A DNA stretch of 64,000 nt from Klebsiella africana (lineage in GTDB: Bacteria; Pseudomonadota; Gammaproteobacteria; Enterobacterales; Enterobacteriaceae). The position numbers were made by a program, and so were the translations under genes. The notes beneath the pieces were generated by a model, which made no database searches, was not told where the DNA came from, and saw only the letters and a program-made list of their open reading frames with translations. The number at the start of each line of letters is the position of its first letter. Position 1 is the first letter of the stretch. The DNA lies in assembly GCF_020526085.1 (NCBI RefSeq), contig NZ_CP084874.1, positions 496,001 to 560,000 of the forward strand. Direction: 5' to 3'. Positions 40,435 through 53,991 of the stretch are shown here, in pieces.

Positions 40435-40722
40435 TTAGTGTTGTTTTAGTTTATCTTTGTGCTTCGTTAACTGTCTTGCCAGCTTATCAATAAGACCATC
40501 GACAGCTGCATACATATCCTGCCCTTCCGCACTGGCATGGATTTCGCCACCGTTGACATGCAGATTCGCGTCCGCAATTTGCGTCACTTTCTCTACTTTT
40601 AACACAATATAGACCTGATTGATCCGGTCGAAAAATTGCTCCAGCTTGCTGAACTTCGCTGTAACGAAGTCGCGCATGGCGGGAGTGATCTCGACGTTGT
40701 GTCCTGTAATGTTGAGCTGCAT
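40435..40722 (-). CDS. hpf: Short hibernation promoting factor
   Basis: The 95-residue protein (MQLNITGHNVEITPAM) is the short HPF form of gamma-proteobacteria with a single beta-alpha-beta-beta-beta-alpha domain. It binds the 30S subunit and, with RMF, drives 100S dimer formation in stationary phase. Directly downstream of rpoN, with 22 bases between. Confidence 0.97.
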   Translation of the reverse strand: MQLNITGHNVEITPAMRDFVTAKFSKLEQFFDRINQVYIVLKVEKVTQIADANLHVNGGEIHASAEGQDMYAAVDGLIDKLARQLTKHKDKLKQH

Positions 40723-40744
40723 AGTGTCTTCCTTATCGGTTGTG

Positions 40745-42178
40745 TCAGACCAGTTGTTTACGCTGGTTTGACGGCGGGATGGATAAAGACTCTCTGTACT
40801 TTGCGACAGTGCGGCGCGCCACCATGATACCCTGCTCGGACAGCATGGAAGTGAGCTTGCTGTCGCTCAACGGCTTCGCGGGGTTTTCCGCGGCGATTAA
40901 CTTCTTCACCAGCGCACGAATGGCCGTCGACGAGGCTTCGCCGCCGCCTTCGGTATTCACATGGCTGGAAAAGAAATACTTCAGTTCAAAAATACCGCGC
41001 GGACTGTGCAGATATTTTTGCGTGGTCACACGGGAAATCGTCGATTCATGCATCTCGACGGCCTGGGCGATATCGGCCAGCACCATCGGCTTCATATACT
41101 CTTCACCCTGCTCGAAAAAAGCCTGCTGTTGTTCAACGATGCAGCGGCTGACGCGCAGCAGGGTATCGTTGCGGCTTTCCAGACTTTTAATCAGCCAGCG
41201 GGCTTCCTGCAGATTGCTACGAATGAACTGGCCGTCGGCGTCATTGCGGGCGTTGTTGCCCATGGCTGCATACTGTTGATTAATTTTCAGCCGGGGAATG
41301 CTGTCGGCGTTGAGCTCCACGGTCCAGCGGCCGCTGACCTTGCGCACCAGCACATCCGGGATGACATATTCCGGTTCGCTGGTCTGAATGGACTGGCCAG
41401 GACGCGGATCCAGGGACTGGATCAGGTTCACCGCCTCTTTCAGCACCTCTTCTTTCAGGCGCGTCACCCGCATCAGGGTGCGGAAATCATGGTTTGCCAG
41501 CAGATCGAGATGATCGCTGATAATCAGCCGAGCCTCTTCCAGCCACGGCGTCTCTTTGGCGAATTGCGACAGCTGGATCAGCAGGCAGTCGCGCAGATCT
41601 TTTGCCGCGACGCCAACCGGATCAAAACGCTGGATGCGCTTCAGGACCGCTTCCACCTCTTCCAGGCCGATCTCGTCATCGCCGATGCTGTCGACGATAT
41701 CTTCAATCTGAACGGTGAGGTAGCCCGTATCGTCGACGGCGTCGACGATGGAGGTGGCAATTGCGCGGTCGGTGTCGGTGAAAGGCGTCAGCTCAACCTG
41801 CCACATCAGGTAATCCTGAAGCGTCTGGGTGGTTTCACCTTGATAGACAGGTAGTTCGTCGTCCTGATAGTCGACGCCGTTACCCGACGGCGTGCCGGCG
41901 GTATAGATCTCATCCCAACTGGCATCGAGGGGCAGCTCGTCGGGCATCTCTTTTTGCTCAAGCGCATCGACGGTATCGAGGGACTCGCGGTCCTCCACCT
42001 CTTTTGCCTCTACCTCGTCGTGAAGATCGGTTTGCTCAAGCAACGGGTTACTTTCCAGCGCTTGCTGGAGCTCTTGCTGGAGTTCTAACGTGGACAACTG
42101 CAGCAAACGAATCGCCTGCTGCAGCTGCGGCGTCATGGCAAGCTGTTGGCTAAGCCTTAATTGCAAACCTTGCTTCAT
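40745..42178 (-). CDS. rpoN: RNA polymerase sigma-54 factor
   Basis: The 477-residue protein has all three regions: the Gln/Leu-rich activator-interacting N-terminus (about 1-50), the acidic region II (about 50-115), and the core- and DNA-binding part with the RpoN box [10 protein letters not shown] near 454-463. It directs transcription of nitrogen-assimilation and other genes. It lies 47 bases downstream of lptB. Confidence 0.98.
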   Translation of the reverse strand: MKQGLQLRLSQQLAMTPQLQQAIRLLQLSTLELQQELQQALESNPLLEQTDLHDEVEAKEVEDRESLDTVDALEQKEMPDELPLDASWDEIYTAGTPSGNGVDYQDDELPVYQGETTQTLQDYLMWQVELTPFTDTDRAIATSIVDAVDDTGYLTVQIEDIVDSIGDDEIGLEEVEAVLKRIQRFDPVGVAAKDLRDCLLIQLSQFAKETPWLEEARLIISDHLDLLANHDFRTLMRVTRLKEEVLKEAVNLIQSLDPRPGQSIQTSEPEYVIPDVLVRKVSGRWTVELNADSIPRLKINQQYAAMGNNARNDADGQFIRSNLQEARWLIKSLESRNDTLLRVSRCIVEQQQAFFEQGEEYMKPMVLADIAQAVEMHESTISRVTTQKYLHSPRGIFELKYFFSSHVNTEGGGEASSTAIRALVKKLIAAENPAKPLSDSKLTSMLSEQGIMVARRTVAKYRESLSIPPSNQRKQLV

Positions 42179-42225
42179 GTTCAGGGTAAATATCTCCGGC
42201 TAAAACGTCTGTAACCTCTACCCTA

Positions 42226-42951
42226 TCAGAGTCTGAAGTCTTCCCCAAGATACACGCGCTTAACCTGCTCATCTTCGAGGATCTGCTGCGGTGTACCATG
42301 AGCGATAAGGTGTCCCTGACTGACAATATACGCGCGTTCGCAGACCGCGAGGGTCTCACGGACGTTATGGTCGGTAATCAGAACGCCGAGACCGCTGTCG
42401 CGCAGGTGCTCAATGATGCGTTTGATATCGATAACGGAGATCGGGTCAACGCCGGCAAACGGTTCATCCAGAAGAATAAATTTTGGGTTTGCCGCCAGCG
42501 CGCGGGCGATTTCAACGCGGCGGCGTTCACCACCGGAGAGCGCCTGACCGAGGCTGTCGCGCAGGTGCTCAATATGAAACTCTTCCATCAGCTCTTTGGC
42601 ACGATCTTCCCGCTGTTCGCTGCTCAAATCGTCACGGATCTGCAGAACCGCCATCAGGTTGTCATAGACGCTCAGGCGACGGAAAATGGAGGCTTCCTGC
42701 GGCAGATAGCCGATGCCCCGGCGCGCGCGCGCGTGCAGCGGCAGCAGACTGATGTCTTCGTCATCGATAATAATATTGCCCGCGTCGCGCGGCACAATGC
42801 CGACCACCATGTAGAAGGTAGTGGTTTTACCGGCGCCGTTCGGGCCGAGCAAGCCGACAATCTCCCCGGAGTTAACGGTGAGACTGACATCTTCCACCAC
42901 GCGGCGGCCTTTATAAGCTTTGGCGAGATTCTTCGCAGTTAAGGTTGCCAT
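42226..42951 (-). CDS. lptB: LptB, ATPase of the LPS export ABC transporter
   Basis: The 241-residue ABC ATPase has Walker [10 protein letters not shown] (about 36-44), the Q-loop LPQEASIF, signature LSGGERRR and Walker [13 protein letters not shown]. With LptFG (encoded elsewhere) it extracts LPS from the inner membrane and pushes it onto LptC-LptA. The start is 6 bases after the lptA stop. Confidence 0.98.
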   Translation of the reverse strand: MATLTAKNLAKAYKGRRVVEDVSLTVNSGEIVGLLGPNGAGKTTTFYMVVGIVPRDAGNIIIDDEDISLLPLHARARRGIGYLPQEASIFRRLSVYDNLMAVLQIRDDLSSEQREDRAKELMEEFHIEHLRDSLGQALSGGERRRVEIARALAANPKFILLDEPFAGVDPISVIDIKRIIEHLRDSGLGVLITDHNVRETLAVCERAYIVSQGHLIAHGTPQQILEDEQVKRVYLGEDFRL

Positions 42952-42957
42952 AACGAA

Positions 42958-43503
42958 TTAGTTACTCTTCTTTTGCTGGTTGCCGCTTTTGTCCTGCAGC
43001 TCAGACGGCACCAGAACGGTGGTGACGCGTCGACCTTTGTCGCTGAAGGCCTGCATTTTTTGCTCTTTCACCAGATAGGTGATCTTATCGCCCTTGATAT
43101 TGCTGTCGAGCTGCTCAAGGTAAGCGTTGCCGGTTAGCACGACGTAATCGTTCTGCAGCTCGTAGCGCATTTTCGACGCCCGGCCTTTTACCGGTTTGCC
43201 ATTATCCTGCATCTGATAGAACGTGGCCGGGTTACCAAAACCTTCGATCACCTCTTTGCCTTTCTCATTGCCCGGACGGGTGACCACCACTTTATCCGCG
43301 TTAATCTTGATCGTCCCCTGGGTCACGACCACGTTACCGGTGAAGGTGACGACATTGCCCTGCATGTCCAGCGACTGCTGATCGGACTCGATGTGGATCG
43401 GCTGATCGGTATCGCCCGTCTTGGCCAGAGACGGCAGGCTGGCGGCCAGTAACGCGCCGGCGAGCGCAATCTTAAGGCTGAGTTTGTTTGTTCTGAATTT
43501 CAT
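42958..43503 (-). CDS. lptA: LptA, periplasmic LPS transport bridge protein
   Basis: The 181-residue precursor has a signal peptide (about 1-27, ending SLA-KTGD) and an OstA-like beta-jellyroll repeat domain. It forms the periplasmic bridge for LPS between LptC and LptD. Its start lies 32 bases inside the end of lptC, so translation is coupled. Confidence 0.97.
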   Translation of the reverse strand: MKFRTNKLSLKIALAGALLAASLPSLAKTGDTDQPIHIESDQQSLDMQGNVVTFTGNVVVTQGTIKINADKVVVTRPGNEKGKEVIEGFGNPATFYQMQDNGKPVKGRASKMRYELQNDYVVLTGNAYLEQLDSNIKGDKITYLVKEQKMQAFSDKGRRVTTVLVPSELQDKSGNQQKKSN

Positions 43504-44047
43504 AAGAGGTTCTCACCTTTTCAATCAGCTCGGCATTTTTACTGCGAAGGTTTCCACGCATTTTCAGGCCGCTGGAATTAAATGTGGTGCCGTATAACGT
43601 CACCATGTCATCGGAGGTAACGTCCTGCGTTACCAGATTTATTTGGGCGTTATCCGTCGTAATTTTGCGCAGTTGAGAATCCGGCGCGAGCGCATTCACC
43701 TCAACGTGCCCGTAAAGATAGAGCATCCGGTCATTCGTCAGCTTCGCTTTGTCTGCCCTGATCGACCAGGTCGGCACCTTATTGGTATCAAAGGTGGTCA
43801 TGACCGGTTTGGTAAACCAGGAGACCTCCTGATCGGAAAAATACTCCACGTGTTCGGCAATCAGCCGATAGCTCAGGGCACCTTCCGGACTGTACACCAC
43901 GGTGTCGGTATGTTCGCTTTTATACGTCGGGTCGTTGGGATTGACCTCCGGCTGGGCCGTGTCGTCCGTATTCGCCAGATTCAGGCCGATGAGGATCAGC
44001 GCAAGCAGCGACAGTAAAATGATAACCCAACGTCTGGTTTTACTCAT
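43472..44047 (-). CDS. lptC: LptC, inner-membrane LPS transport protein
   Basis: The 191-residue bitopic protein has one N-terminal helix (about 7-26) and a periplasmic beta-jellyroll domain that receives LPS from LptBFG. It overlaps kdsC by 4 bases at its start and lptA by 32 bases at its end. Confidence 0.97.
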   Translation of the reverse strand: MSKTRRWVIILLSLLALILIGLNLANTDDTAQPEVNPNDPTYKSEHTDTVVYSPEGALSYRLIAEHVEYFSDQEVSWFTKPVMTTFDTNKVPTWSIRADKAKLTNDRMLYLYGHVEVNALAPDSQLRKITTDNAQINLVTQDVTSDDMVTLYGTTFNSSGLKMRGNLRSKNAELIEKVRTSYEIQNKQTQP

Positions 44048-44610
44048 ATTGATTGCCCTTTGGCCTCATCCAACTTGCCCTGCGCCAATAGTAACAAATC
44101 GCAGACTTCACGTACCGCGCCACGGCCGCCATTAATCCGGGTGATGTAATCGGCGCGCGGCAGCAGCAGCGGATGCGCATCCGCAACGGCGACGCTAAGG
44201 CCTACTTCGGCCATCACCGGCCAGTCAATCAGATCGTCACCGATGTAGGCGACTTCGTCTGCGCACACACCCAGTCTGTCCATAAGATCGCGGAACGCCA
44301 GCAGTTTATCCGACTGCCCCTGATACAAATGCGTGATGCCCAGCGTCTGACAGCGATCTTCTACCAGTTTAGCTTTTCGCCCGGTAATAATCGCCACTTC
44401 AATACCCGAGGTCAGCGCACAGCGGATACCATAGCCATCACGGACGTTGAACGCCTTCAGCTCCTCGCCCTGATTACCCATATAGATAAGCCCGTCGGAT
44501 AATACACCGTCGACATCGAGGATCAGCAAACGGATCTTCGCCGCGCGATCGAGAAACGTCTGGCTTACCGGCCCGTAGCAGGTTGCTAACTGAGCATCAG
44601 CATTATTCAT
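44044..44610 (-). CDS. kdsC: Kdo-8-phosphate phosphatase
   Basis: The 188-residue HAD-superfamily phosphatase has the nucleophile Asp32 and Asp34 in LDVDGVLSDG, a Lys in ITGRKAKLVEDR, and the distal Asp pair in YIGDDLIDW. It releases Kdo from Kdo-8-P, the step after KdsA. It follows kdsD by 14 bases. Confidence 0.97.
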   Translation of the reverse strand: MNNADAQLATCYGPVSQTFLDRAAKIRLLILDVDGVLSDGLIYMGNQGEELKAFNVRDGYGIRCALTSGIEVAIITGRKAKLVEDRCQTLGITHLYQGQSDKLLAFRDLMDRLGVCADEVAYIGDDLIDWPVMAEVGLSVAVADAHPLLLPRADYITRINGGRGAVREVCDLLLLAQGKLDEAKGQSI

Positions 44611-44624
44611 TATTTTTTCCTTAC

Positions 44625-45611
44625 TTACACTACGCCCGCGCGCAGCAGATCGTGCATATGTACCACACCCAGCAGATGGTCGCCATCGGCAACCAGCACG
44701 CAGGTAATATGACGGGATTGCATCAGGTTAAGCGCATCCACCGCCAGGGTGCCGGGACGGATGCGGATCCCTCCCCGGGTCATGACGTCGGCAATGCTGG
44801 CATCGCGCATATCGACGCCGGTATCGAAGACCCGGCGCAGGTCGCCATCGGTGAAAATGCCGATGATATTCATATTGTCATCGCAGATGGCAGTCATGCC
44901 TAAATTTTTACGCGTGATTTCCAGTAGCGCATCACGCAGGGTGGCCTGTAAGCCGACGTGCGGGATTTCATCACCGGTATGCATAATATCATTGACGCGT
45001 AGCAACAGCTTACGACCAAGTGCGCCACCCGGATGAGACAGGGCGAAATCTTCGGCGGTAAAGCCGCGGGCTTCCAGCAGAGCGACGGCGAGGGCATCGC
45101 CCATTACCAGCGCCGCGGTGGTGCTGGAGGTGGGCGCCAGCCCTAACGGGCAGGCCTCTTTGGGCACTTTCACGCACAGGTGAATATCCGCCGCGCGCGC
45201 CATGCTGCTCTCCGGTCGACTGGTGATGCAGATAAGTTTCACCTGCTGGCGTTTCAGAACCGGGATCAGCGCCAGTATCTCATTCGATTCGCCAGAGTTT
45301 GACAGCGCAATCACCACATCCTGCGGCGTTACCATACCTAAATCACCGTGCGCGGCTTCACCGGGATGGACAAAAAATGCTGAGGTACCGGTACTGGCGA
45401 AAGTGGCGGCCATTTTGCGGCCAATGTGGCCAGATTTGCCCATCCCCATCACCACGACTTTTCCGCCGCAGCGGAAAATGGTTTCGCAGGCATGGGTAAA
45501 ATCTTCATTTATATATTGATCGAGCTGGGCCAGACCTTCACGTTCAATTTCCAGCACCTGACGGCCTGCCTGTTGAAAGTCAAAATCCGTGGGCAAATCT
45601 ATTTGCGACAT
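44625..45611 (-). CDS. kdsD: D-arabinose-5-phosphate isomerase
   Basis: From ATG 45611 (MSQIDLPTDFDFQQAG) the product has 328 residues, as in E. coli; an upstream ATG at 45629 is less likely. A SIS domain (about 40-185) with GMGKSGHIGRK and SNSGES is followed by two CBS domains (about 205-325). It converts ribulose-5-P to arabinose-5-P for Kdo synthesis. Confidence 0.97.
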   Translation of the reverse strand: MSQIDLPTDFDFQQAGRQVLEIEREGLAQLDQYINEDFTHACETIFRCGGKVVVMGMGKSGHIGRKMAATFASTGTSAFFVHPGEAAHGDLGMVTPQDVVIALSNSGESNEILALIPVLKRQQVKLICITSRPESSMARAADIHLCVKVPKEACPLGLAPTSSTTAALVMGDALAVALLEARGFTAEDFALSHPGGALGRKLLLRVNDIMHTGDEIPHVGLQATLRDALLEITRKNLGMTAICDDNMNIIGIFTDGDLRRVFDTGVDMRDASIADVMTRGGIRIRPGTLAVDALNLMQSRHITCVLVADGDHLLGVVHMHDLLRAGVV

Positions 45612-45625
45612 GATGTTATCCCGAG

Positions 45626-46603
45626 TCATTCAACGAAGAGCGGCGCTGTCCAGAACAGCATCGCCAACCAAACTACAAAGCCGCCGACCAGCAGTGCGCC
45701 AACCAGTCGTCCCGGCTGCTGCTGGCGGCGCCAGCACAGTACCGCGAAGATCAGACTGACCAGCAGCATCACGCCATAATCGCGGGTAAAGGCTTCAGCG
45801 GCAAAAGTCCCCGGCGCAATCAGCGCGGGTAGCCCCAGCACCAGCGCAATATTGAGGATGTTTGCGCCGATAATATTGCCGATGGCAATATCATCTTCTC
45901 CTTTCCGCGCGCCAGCGATGGCGGTAGCCAGCTCTGGCAGGCTGGTGCCGATAGCGATAACCGTTAAGCCGACGGTCAGTTCGCTGATGGCAAAAAAGTT
46001 CGCCAGTACCGTCGCGTTATCCACCACCATACGGGTGGCCATCGGCATGACAATCATCGCCACCCCTAACCAGAGCAGAGCGACCGGCAGCGACCCTTCG
46101 CGTGGCAGTTCCGCCAGCTGTTCCCGGGTCAGACTATCGCTTCCCTGGCGCTCCGCCAGACGAGCGATTTTGATGGTGAACAGCAGCCAAAGAAACGCTA
46201 GCGTCAGCAAAAATAGCCCATCGAGACGGGAAAGTTGTCCATCGTAGAGCACCAGTCCCGCCAGCACGCTCACCAGCAACATTAGCGGTAATTCGCGGCG
46301 CAGAATATCAGAATGCACGGTAAATGGCCTGAGTAAGGCGGCGAGACCGAGGATCAGTAAGATATTGGTGATGTTGGAGCCGAGCGCAGTGCCGACCGCC
46401 AGATCGGTCTGCCCGTGCAGCGAGGCCGCGGTGGAAACCATGATCTCTGGCAGGCAGGTGCCAATACTCACCACCGTCATACCGATGATCAGCGGCGGGA
46501 TCCCCAACATGCGACACAGAATAGAAGCGGCATAGACCAGACGATCGGCGCTGTAGACAACCAGCAATAAACCAATAATTAACAGAGCCGTCGCTAAGAG
46601 CAT
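45626..46603 (-). CDS. yrbG: YrbG, Ca2+/Na+ antiporter family protein
   Basis: The 325-residue membrane protein has the internal duplication of the CaCA exchanger superfamily: repeats carry SIGTCLPEIMVS (about 46-57) and AIGTSLPELATAI (about 216-228), the ion-binding alpha regions. About ten spans are likely. The physiological ion has not been firmly shown in E. coli. It is the first gene of the minus-strand yrbG-kdsD-kdsC-lptCAB run and is divergent from the mla operon. Confidence 0.95.
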   Translation of the reverse strand: MLLATALLIIGLLLVVYSADRLVYAASILCRMLGIPPLIIGMTVVSIGTCLPEIMVSTAASLHGQTDLAVGTALGSNITNILLILGLAALLRPFTVHSDILRRELPLMLLVSVLAGLVLYDGQLSRLDGLFLLTLAFLWLLFTIKIARLAERQGSDSLTREQLAELPREGSLPVALLWLGVAMIVMPMATRMVVDNATVLANFFAISELTVGLTVIAIGTSLPELATAIAGARKGEDDIAIGNIIGANILNIALVLGLPALIAPGTFAAEAFTRDYGVMLLVSLIFAVLCWRRQQQPGRLVGALLVGGFVVWLAMLFWTAPLFVE

Positions 46604-46812
46604 CTAAAGTCCTTTCTTCAGGTATAATCGTCGCCTCGCTGGGTTATCCCTACGCAGCGTAACGAATTCTTAATTTTGACTTTATGTGTGCCAAAAGTAA
46701 AACAAATGCCAGCTTTCGCTAACCTGTGCAGGTAAGATTCTGTAAAAATGTTGTGATTGTGGCGTAAGAAAGGGCCATGCTTGCCCGTCAGGTGTTTAGT
46801 AAGGATGATTTT

Positions 46813-48415
<1,603 letters not shown>

Positions 48416-48419
48416 GTTC

Positions 48420-48971
48420 ATGCAAACGAAAAAAAATGAAATCTGGGTAGGGGTATTCTTACTGGTAGCGCTGCTGGCGGCGCTGTTTGTCTGCCTGAAA
48501 GCGGCGAACGTCACCTCGCTACGTACCGAGCCGACTTATCGTCTTTATGCGACCTTCGATAACATCGGCGGCCTGAAGGCGCGTTCGCCGGTACGCATCG
48601 GCGGTGTAGTTGTGGGGCGGGTAGCGGACATCACCCTCGACCCGAAAACTTATCTACCACGCGTAGAGCTCGATATCGATCAGCGCTACAACCATATCCC
48701 GGATACCAGTTCTTTGGCGATCCGCACCTCGGGCCTGCTTGGCGAGCAGTATCTGGCGCTGAACGTCGGTTTTGAAGACCCGGACCTCGGGACGACTATC
48801 CTTAAAGACGGCGGCACTATCCAGGACACCAAGTCCGCCATGGTGCTAGAAGATCTGATTGGTCAGTTCCTTTATAACAGTAAGGGCGGCGACAATCAGA
48901 ATTCTGGCAATGATAAGGCCGAGGCAGAAGGTCATACTGACGCGACGCCGGCAGCCGGCACGACGCATTAA
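48420..48971 (+). CDS. mlaD: MlaD, MCE-domain substrate-binding subunit
   Basis: The 183-residue protein has one N-terminal helix (about 8-26) and an MCE domain (about 38-115: ATFDNIGGLKARSPVRIGGV, then SGLLGEQYLALNVG). It forms the hexameric ring over MlaE. The polar tail (DKAEAEGHTDATPA) is disordered-looking. Confidence 0.97.
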   Translation: MQTKKNEIWVGVFLLVALLAALFVCLKAANVTSLRTEPTYRLYATFDNIGGLKARSPVRIGGVVVGRVADITLDPKTYLPRVELDIDQRYNHIPDTSSLAIRTSGLLGEQYLALNVGFEDPDLGTTILKDGGTIQDTKSAMVLEDLIGQFLYNSKGGDNQNSGNDKAEAEGHTDATPAAGTTH

Positions 48972-48989
48972 TTTCAGGAGAAACACGAT

Positions 48990-49625
48990 ATGTTTAAACG
49001 CTTACTCATGGTCGCCATGCTGGTGATTGCCCCGCTGACCGCCGCCCAGGCGGCAGACCAGTCCAACCCGTATAAGCTGATGAATGAAGCGGCGCAGAAA
49101 ACCTTCGATCGCCTGAAGAATGAACAGCCGAAGATTAAAGCCAACCCTAACTATCTGCGCGACATCGTTGATCAGGAACTGTTGCCATATGTGCAGGTGA
49201 AATATGCCGGCGCGCTGGTGCTGGGCCGCTACTACAAAGAAGCGACTCCGGCGCAGCGTGAAGCCTACTTTGCCGCTTTCCGTGAGTACCTGAAGCAAGC
49301 CTACGGCCAGGCGCTGGCGATGTATCATGGCCAGACTTATCAGATTGCCCCGGAGCAGCCGCTGGGCGATGCCACCATTGTGCCTATCCGCGTGACCATC
49401 GTCGATCCGAACGGCCGTCCGCCGGTGCGTCTGGACTTCCAGTGGCGTAAAAACACCCAGACCGGCAACTGGCAGGCCTACGATATGATCGCCGAAGGCG
49501 TCAGCATGATCACCACCAAACAGAATGAGTGGAGCGATCTGCTGCGCACCAAGGGCGTTGACGGTCTGACTGCGCAGCTGAAAGCGATCTCTGCGCAGCC
49601 GATCACCCTGGAACAGAAAAAATAA
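48990..49625 (+). CDS. mlaC: MlaC, periplasmic phospholipid carrier
   Basis: The 211-residue precursor has a signal peptide (about 1-21, ending AQA-AD) and the MlaC/Ttg2D domain. It shuttles phospholipid between the outer-membrane MlaA-porin complex and MlaFEDB. Its stop overlaps the mlaB start by one base (TAATG). Confidence 0.97.
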   Translation: MFKRLLMVAMLVIAPLTAAQAADQSNPYKLMNEAAQKTFDRLKNEQPKIKANPNYLRDIVDQELLPYVQVKYAGALVLGRYYKEATPAQREAYFAAFREYLKQAYGQALAMYHGQTYQIAPEQPLGDATIVPIRVTIVDPNGRPPVRLDFQWRKNTQTGNWQAYDMIAEGVSMITTKQNEWSDLLRTKGVDGLTAQLKAISAQPITLEQKK

Positions 49626-49915
49626 TGACCGGGCAGCTGAGCTGGACTCGCGAGGGCGAGACGCTGGCGCTGCACGGAGAGCTGGACCAGGATCTGCTGG
49701 TCCCACTCTGGGAGGCGCGGGCTCAGGCGACAGAGGGGGCGGGGATCATCGATCTTAGCCACATCACACGTGTGGACACCGCTGGCCTGGCGCTGTTAGT
49801 GCACTTTGTGGCGCTGATACGCCGTCATGGCCGGGAAGCGCAGCTGATCGGTAAGAGCGAGAATCTGCAAACGCTGATCGGTCTTTACAACCTGCCTGTC
49901 GATATGATCCCATAA
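49625..49915 (+). CDS. mlaB: MlaB, STAS-domain subunit of the phospholipid transporter
   Basis: The 96-residue STAS protein has the core IIDLSHITRVDTAGLALLVH (about 43-62), including the conserved Thr that is important for MlaB in E. coli. It stabilises MlaF in the complex. Last gene of the mla operon, with a terminator after it. Confidence 0.96.
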   Translation: MTGQLSWTREGETLALHGELDQDLLVPLWEARAQATEGAGIIDLSHITRVDTAGLALLVHFVALIRRHGREAQLIGKSENLQTLIGLYNLPVDMIP

Positions 49916-49949
49916 TCTTTTCAGTGCGTTAGCACTGAAGCTATTCCGA

Positions 49950-49981
49950 AAGCCCCGGCAATCTTTTCGCCGGGGCTTTTT
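49950..49981 (+). terminator. mlaFEDCB terminator
   Basis: AGCCCCGGC (49951-49959) pairs with GCCGGGGCT (49969-49977) around a 9-base loop, followed by T residues. Confidence 0.92.
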
Positions 49982-50051
49982 GCTTGTTTAAGACCGCGTC
50001 ACTTTCCTCTAAGATGTTGGGCTGTTTTCACTATCAGATAAATTTGAGCCC

Positions 50052-50306
50052 ATGGAAAATCATGAAATTCAGACCGTGCTGATGAACGCACTCCCCCTCC
50101 AGGAAGTCCACGTCTCTGGCGATGGCAGCCACTTTCAGGTTATTGCTGTGGGTGAGATGTTCGATGGCATGAGTCGGGTTAAAAAGCAGCAGAGCGTCTA
50201 TGCGCCGCTGATGGAATATATTGCTGACAACCGCATCCATGCGCTGTCGATCAAGGCCTTTACTCCTCAGGAGTGGGCGCGAGACCGCAAACTAAATGGC
50301 TTCTAA
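50052..50306 (+). CDS. ibaG: IbaG, BolA-family acid stress protein
   Basis: The 84-residue BolA-like protein has the conserved [30 protein letters not shown] block. BolA-type proteins bind monothiol glutaredoxins and share Fe-S clusters with them. It lies 53 bases upstream of murA, as in E. coli, and is probably co-transcribed with it. Confidence 0.95.
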   Translation: MENHEIQTVLMNALPLQEVHVSGDGSHFQVIAVGEMFDGMSRVKKQQSVYAPLMEYIADNRIHALSIKAFTPQEWARDRKLNGF

Positions 50307-50347
50307 GCTGTGGGGGATCCCCTGCAGCGTATGTGAATTTTTAATAG

Positions 50348-51619
<1,272 letters not shown>

Positions 51620-51632
51620 CCGCCTCATGGCA

Positions 51633-51663
51633 GTGACCCCGTGACGATATGGTCCGGGGTCAC
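51633..51663. terminator. Hairpin between murA and sfsB (convergent)
   Basis: GTGACCCCG (51633-51641) and CGGGGTCAC (51655-51663) form a 9-bp stem with a 13-base loop. No good T-tract is seen on either strand, so terminator strength is uncertain. Confidence 0.5.
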
Positions 51664-51674
51664 AGTCATTCACA

Positions 51675-51947
51675 TCACTTGTTCATCTTCTTCTGACGCA
51701 TCATCTGCGTTCTGTCGATAAACTCATGAGTCACCGGGTCGTGGTAGCGCGATGGCCAGATGACCCATGGCTGCGTTTCCAGCGCCGTGGCGATAATCAA
51801 TTCGCCTTTCGGCCAGGGGCGGGTCAGGGCGTTAGCCAGTGTTGAAGAACTCAGGCCGTGCCGTCGCGACTCTGCCGCCAGCGATGTTCCCCGTTTACGT
51901 AATCCGGCAACAATATCTGCGGGATGCCAGTCGATGAACTTATCCAT
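51675..51947 (-). CDS. sfsB: SfsB (Nlp/Ner-like) DNA-binding regulator
   Basis: From ATG 51947 (MDKFIDWHPADI, Shine-Dalgarno AGGAG) the product is 90 residues; an upstream ATG in the same frame would add 28 unsupported residues. It is a Ner-family helix-turn-helix protein (LAAESRRHGLSSSTLANAL as the core), related to the Mu phage Ner repressor. In E. coli it affects maltose gene expression when CRP is altered. The physiological role is unclear. Confidence 0.92.
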   Translation of the reverse strand: MDKFIDWHPADIVAGLRKRGTSLAAESRRHGLSSSTLANALTRPWPKGELIIATALETQPWVIWPSRYHDPVTHEFIDRTQMMRQKKMNK

Positions 51948-52112
51948 AAATTCTCCTGGTGTTAAAGGTCCAGATCGTCCCACATGGGCGACAGTGACAC
52001 TATACCCGCGTAATATGTAAGGTTCTAACAAGTTCTGTTAAAGCGCCGAAATATTCAGAATGTATCAAGGTATTCGGAAGCTTAGGGTGGAAAATGGAAT
52101 TTTACTGGAACT

Positions 52113-52133
52113 TTCCCGCGCATTGCGCGGGAA
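52113..52133 (-). terminator. Possible ispB terminator hairpin
   Basis: TTCCCGCGC (52113-52121) and GCGCGGGAA (52125-52133) form a 9-bp stem with a 3-base loop, just past the ispB stop. The minus-strand side lacks a continuous T-tract. Confidence 0.55.
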
Positions 52134-52144
52134 GGAGAGGAGAA

Positions 52145-53116
52145 TTAATGATCGCGCTGAACCGCGATATGCGCCAGCCCGATCAAGGCTTCACGCCAGG
52201 GGGTGTCCGGGAGGATTTGCAGCGCGGCAATGGCTTTGTCCGCTTCTTCTTCGGCACGCTTCTGCGTCCACTCCAGCGAACCGCAGGTGGCCATCGTTTC
52301 CAGCACGGCATCCAGCAGATGACGGCCATTACCCTGTTCGATCGCCCCGCGGATCATCGCCGATTGATCGGGCGTACCGTGGTGCATGGCGTGCAGCAGC
52401 GGCAGCGTCGGTTTACCCTCGTTCAGGTCATCACCGACGTTTTTACCGAGCCGCTCGCCGTCCGAACTGTAGTCGAGTAAATCGTCGATCAGCTGAAAAG
52501 CGGTGCCGAGATAGCGGCCATAATCCTGCAACGCGCGCTCTTCTTCCGCAGTGCAGTCTGCCAGCAGGCCGGCACACTGGGAGGCTGCCTCAAACAGACG
52601 CGCCGTCTTGCTGTAGATGACGCGCATGTAGTTCTCTTCCGTGATATCCGGGTCGTTGACGTTCATCAGCTGCAGCACTTCGCCTTCGGCGATGACGTTC
52701 ACTGCTTCCGACATAACTTCGAGGATCTTCAGTGAGCCCAGCTGGGTCATCATCTGGAAGGCGCGCGTATAGATAAAATCGCCGACCAGCACGCTGGCGG
52801 CATTGCCGAACGCCGCATTGGCCGTGGCTTTGCCGCGACGCATATCTGACTCATCGACGACGTCGTCATGGAGCAGGGTGGCGGTATGAATAAATTCAAT
52901 CAGCGCAGCAATAGTGACATGCGCGCTCCCCTGATAGCCCACCGCGCGTGCGGCGAGCACAGCAATCATCGGGCGAATGCGTTTGCCGCCGCCGCTGACG
53001 ATGTAATAGCCTAACTGATTGATAAGCTGAACATCGGAGTTGAGTTGCTCAAGAATCGTCGCATTGACACCCGCCATATCTTGCGCGGTTAACTCATTGA
53101 TTTTTTCTAAATTCAT
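52145..53116 (-). CDS. ispB: Octaprenyl diphosphate synthase
   Basis: The 323-residue trans-prenyltransferase has the two aspartate-rich motifs, LLHDDVVDESDMRRG (about 83-97) and QLIDDLLDYSSD (about 207-218). It builds the C40 side chain of ubiquinone and menaquinone. It is divergent from rplU. Confidence 0.97.
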   Translation of the reverse strand: MNLEKINELTAQDMAGVNATILEQLNSDVQLINQLGYYIVSGGGKRIRPMIAVLAARAVGYQGSAHVTIAALIEFIHTATLLHDDVVDESDMRRGKATANAAFGNAASVLVGDFIYTRAFQMMTQLGSLKILEVMSEAVNVIAEGEVLQLMNVNDPDITEENYMRVIYSKTARLFEAASQCAGLLADCTAEEERALQDYGRYLGTAFQLIDDLLDYSSDGERLGKNVGDDLNEGKPTLPLLHAMHHGTPDQSAMIRGAIEQGNGRHLLDAVLETMATCGSLEWTQKRAEEEADKAIAALQILPDTPWREALIGLAHIAVQRDH

Positions 53117-53276
53117 CGCAAAAGCCGGGCCAAATGTCCTGTTACCATGAATCCAGGTGGGATCACAGAAGGATTAAGACAGAATTAAAAGAAGATATGA
53201 TTGTACTTAAAAATTGCCGTAGATAAACGTTGTCGTGAAAGTTGTGTTTTTTTTCTGCATTGATCGCTGATCGCTC

Positions 53277-53305
53277 TTGTCAAAGGCTCGCGATTTGCGT
53301 AATAT
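53277..53305 (+). promoter_or_regulatory. rplU promoter
   Basis: TTGTCA (53277-53282) and TAATAT (53300-53305) are separated by exactly 17 bases, 70 bases before the rplU start. The discriminator is GC-rich (TCGCGCCC), as at ribosomal protein promoters. Confidence 0.75.
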
Positions 53306-53331
53306 TCGCGCCCTATTGTGAATATTTATAG

Positions 53332-53688
<357 letters not shown>

Positions 53689-53708
53689 GACCTGAGGAGT
53701 AGATTTAA

Positions 53709-53966
<258 letters not shown>

Positions 53967-53991
53967 GTTTTTCGCGTCCCGGTAACGGATG

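Noticed and set aside
51675..51947. SfsB as evidence of a prophage
   Set aside because: Although Ner-like, it is a conserved chromosomal gene at this position in enterics and no other phage genes are near.
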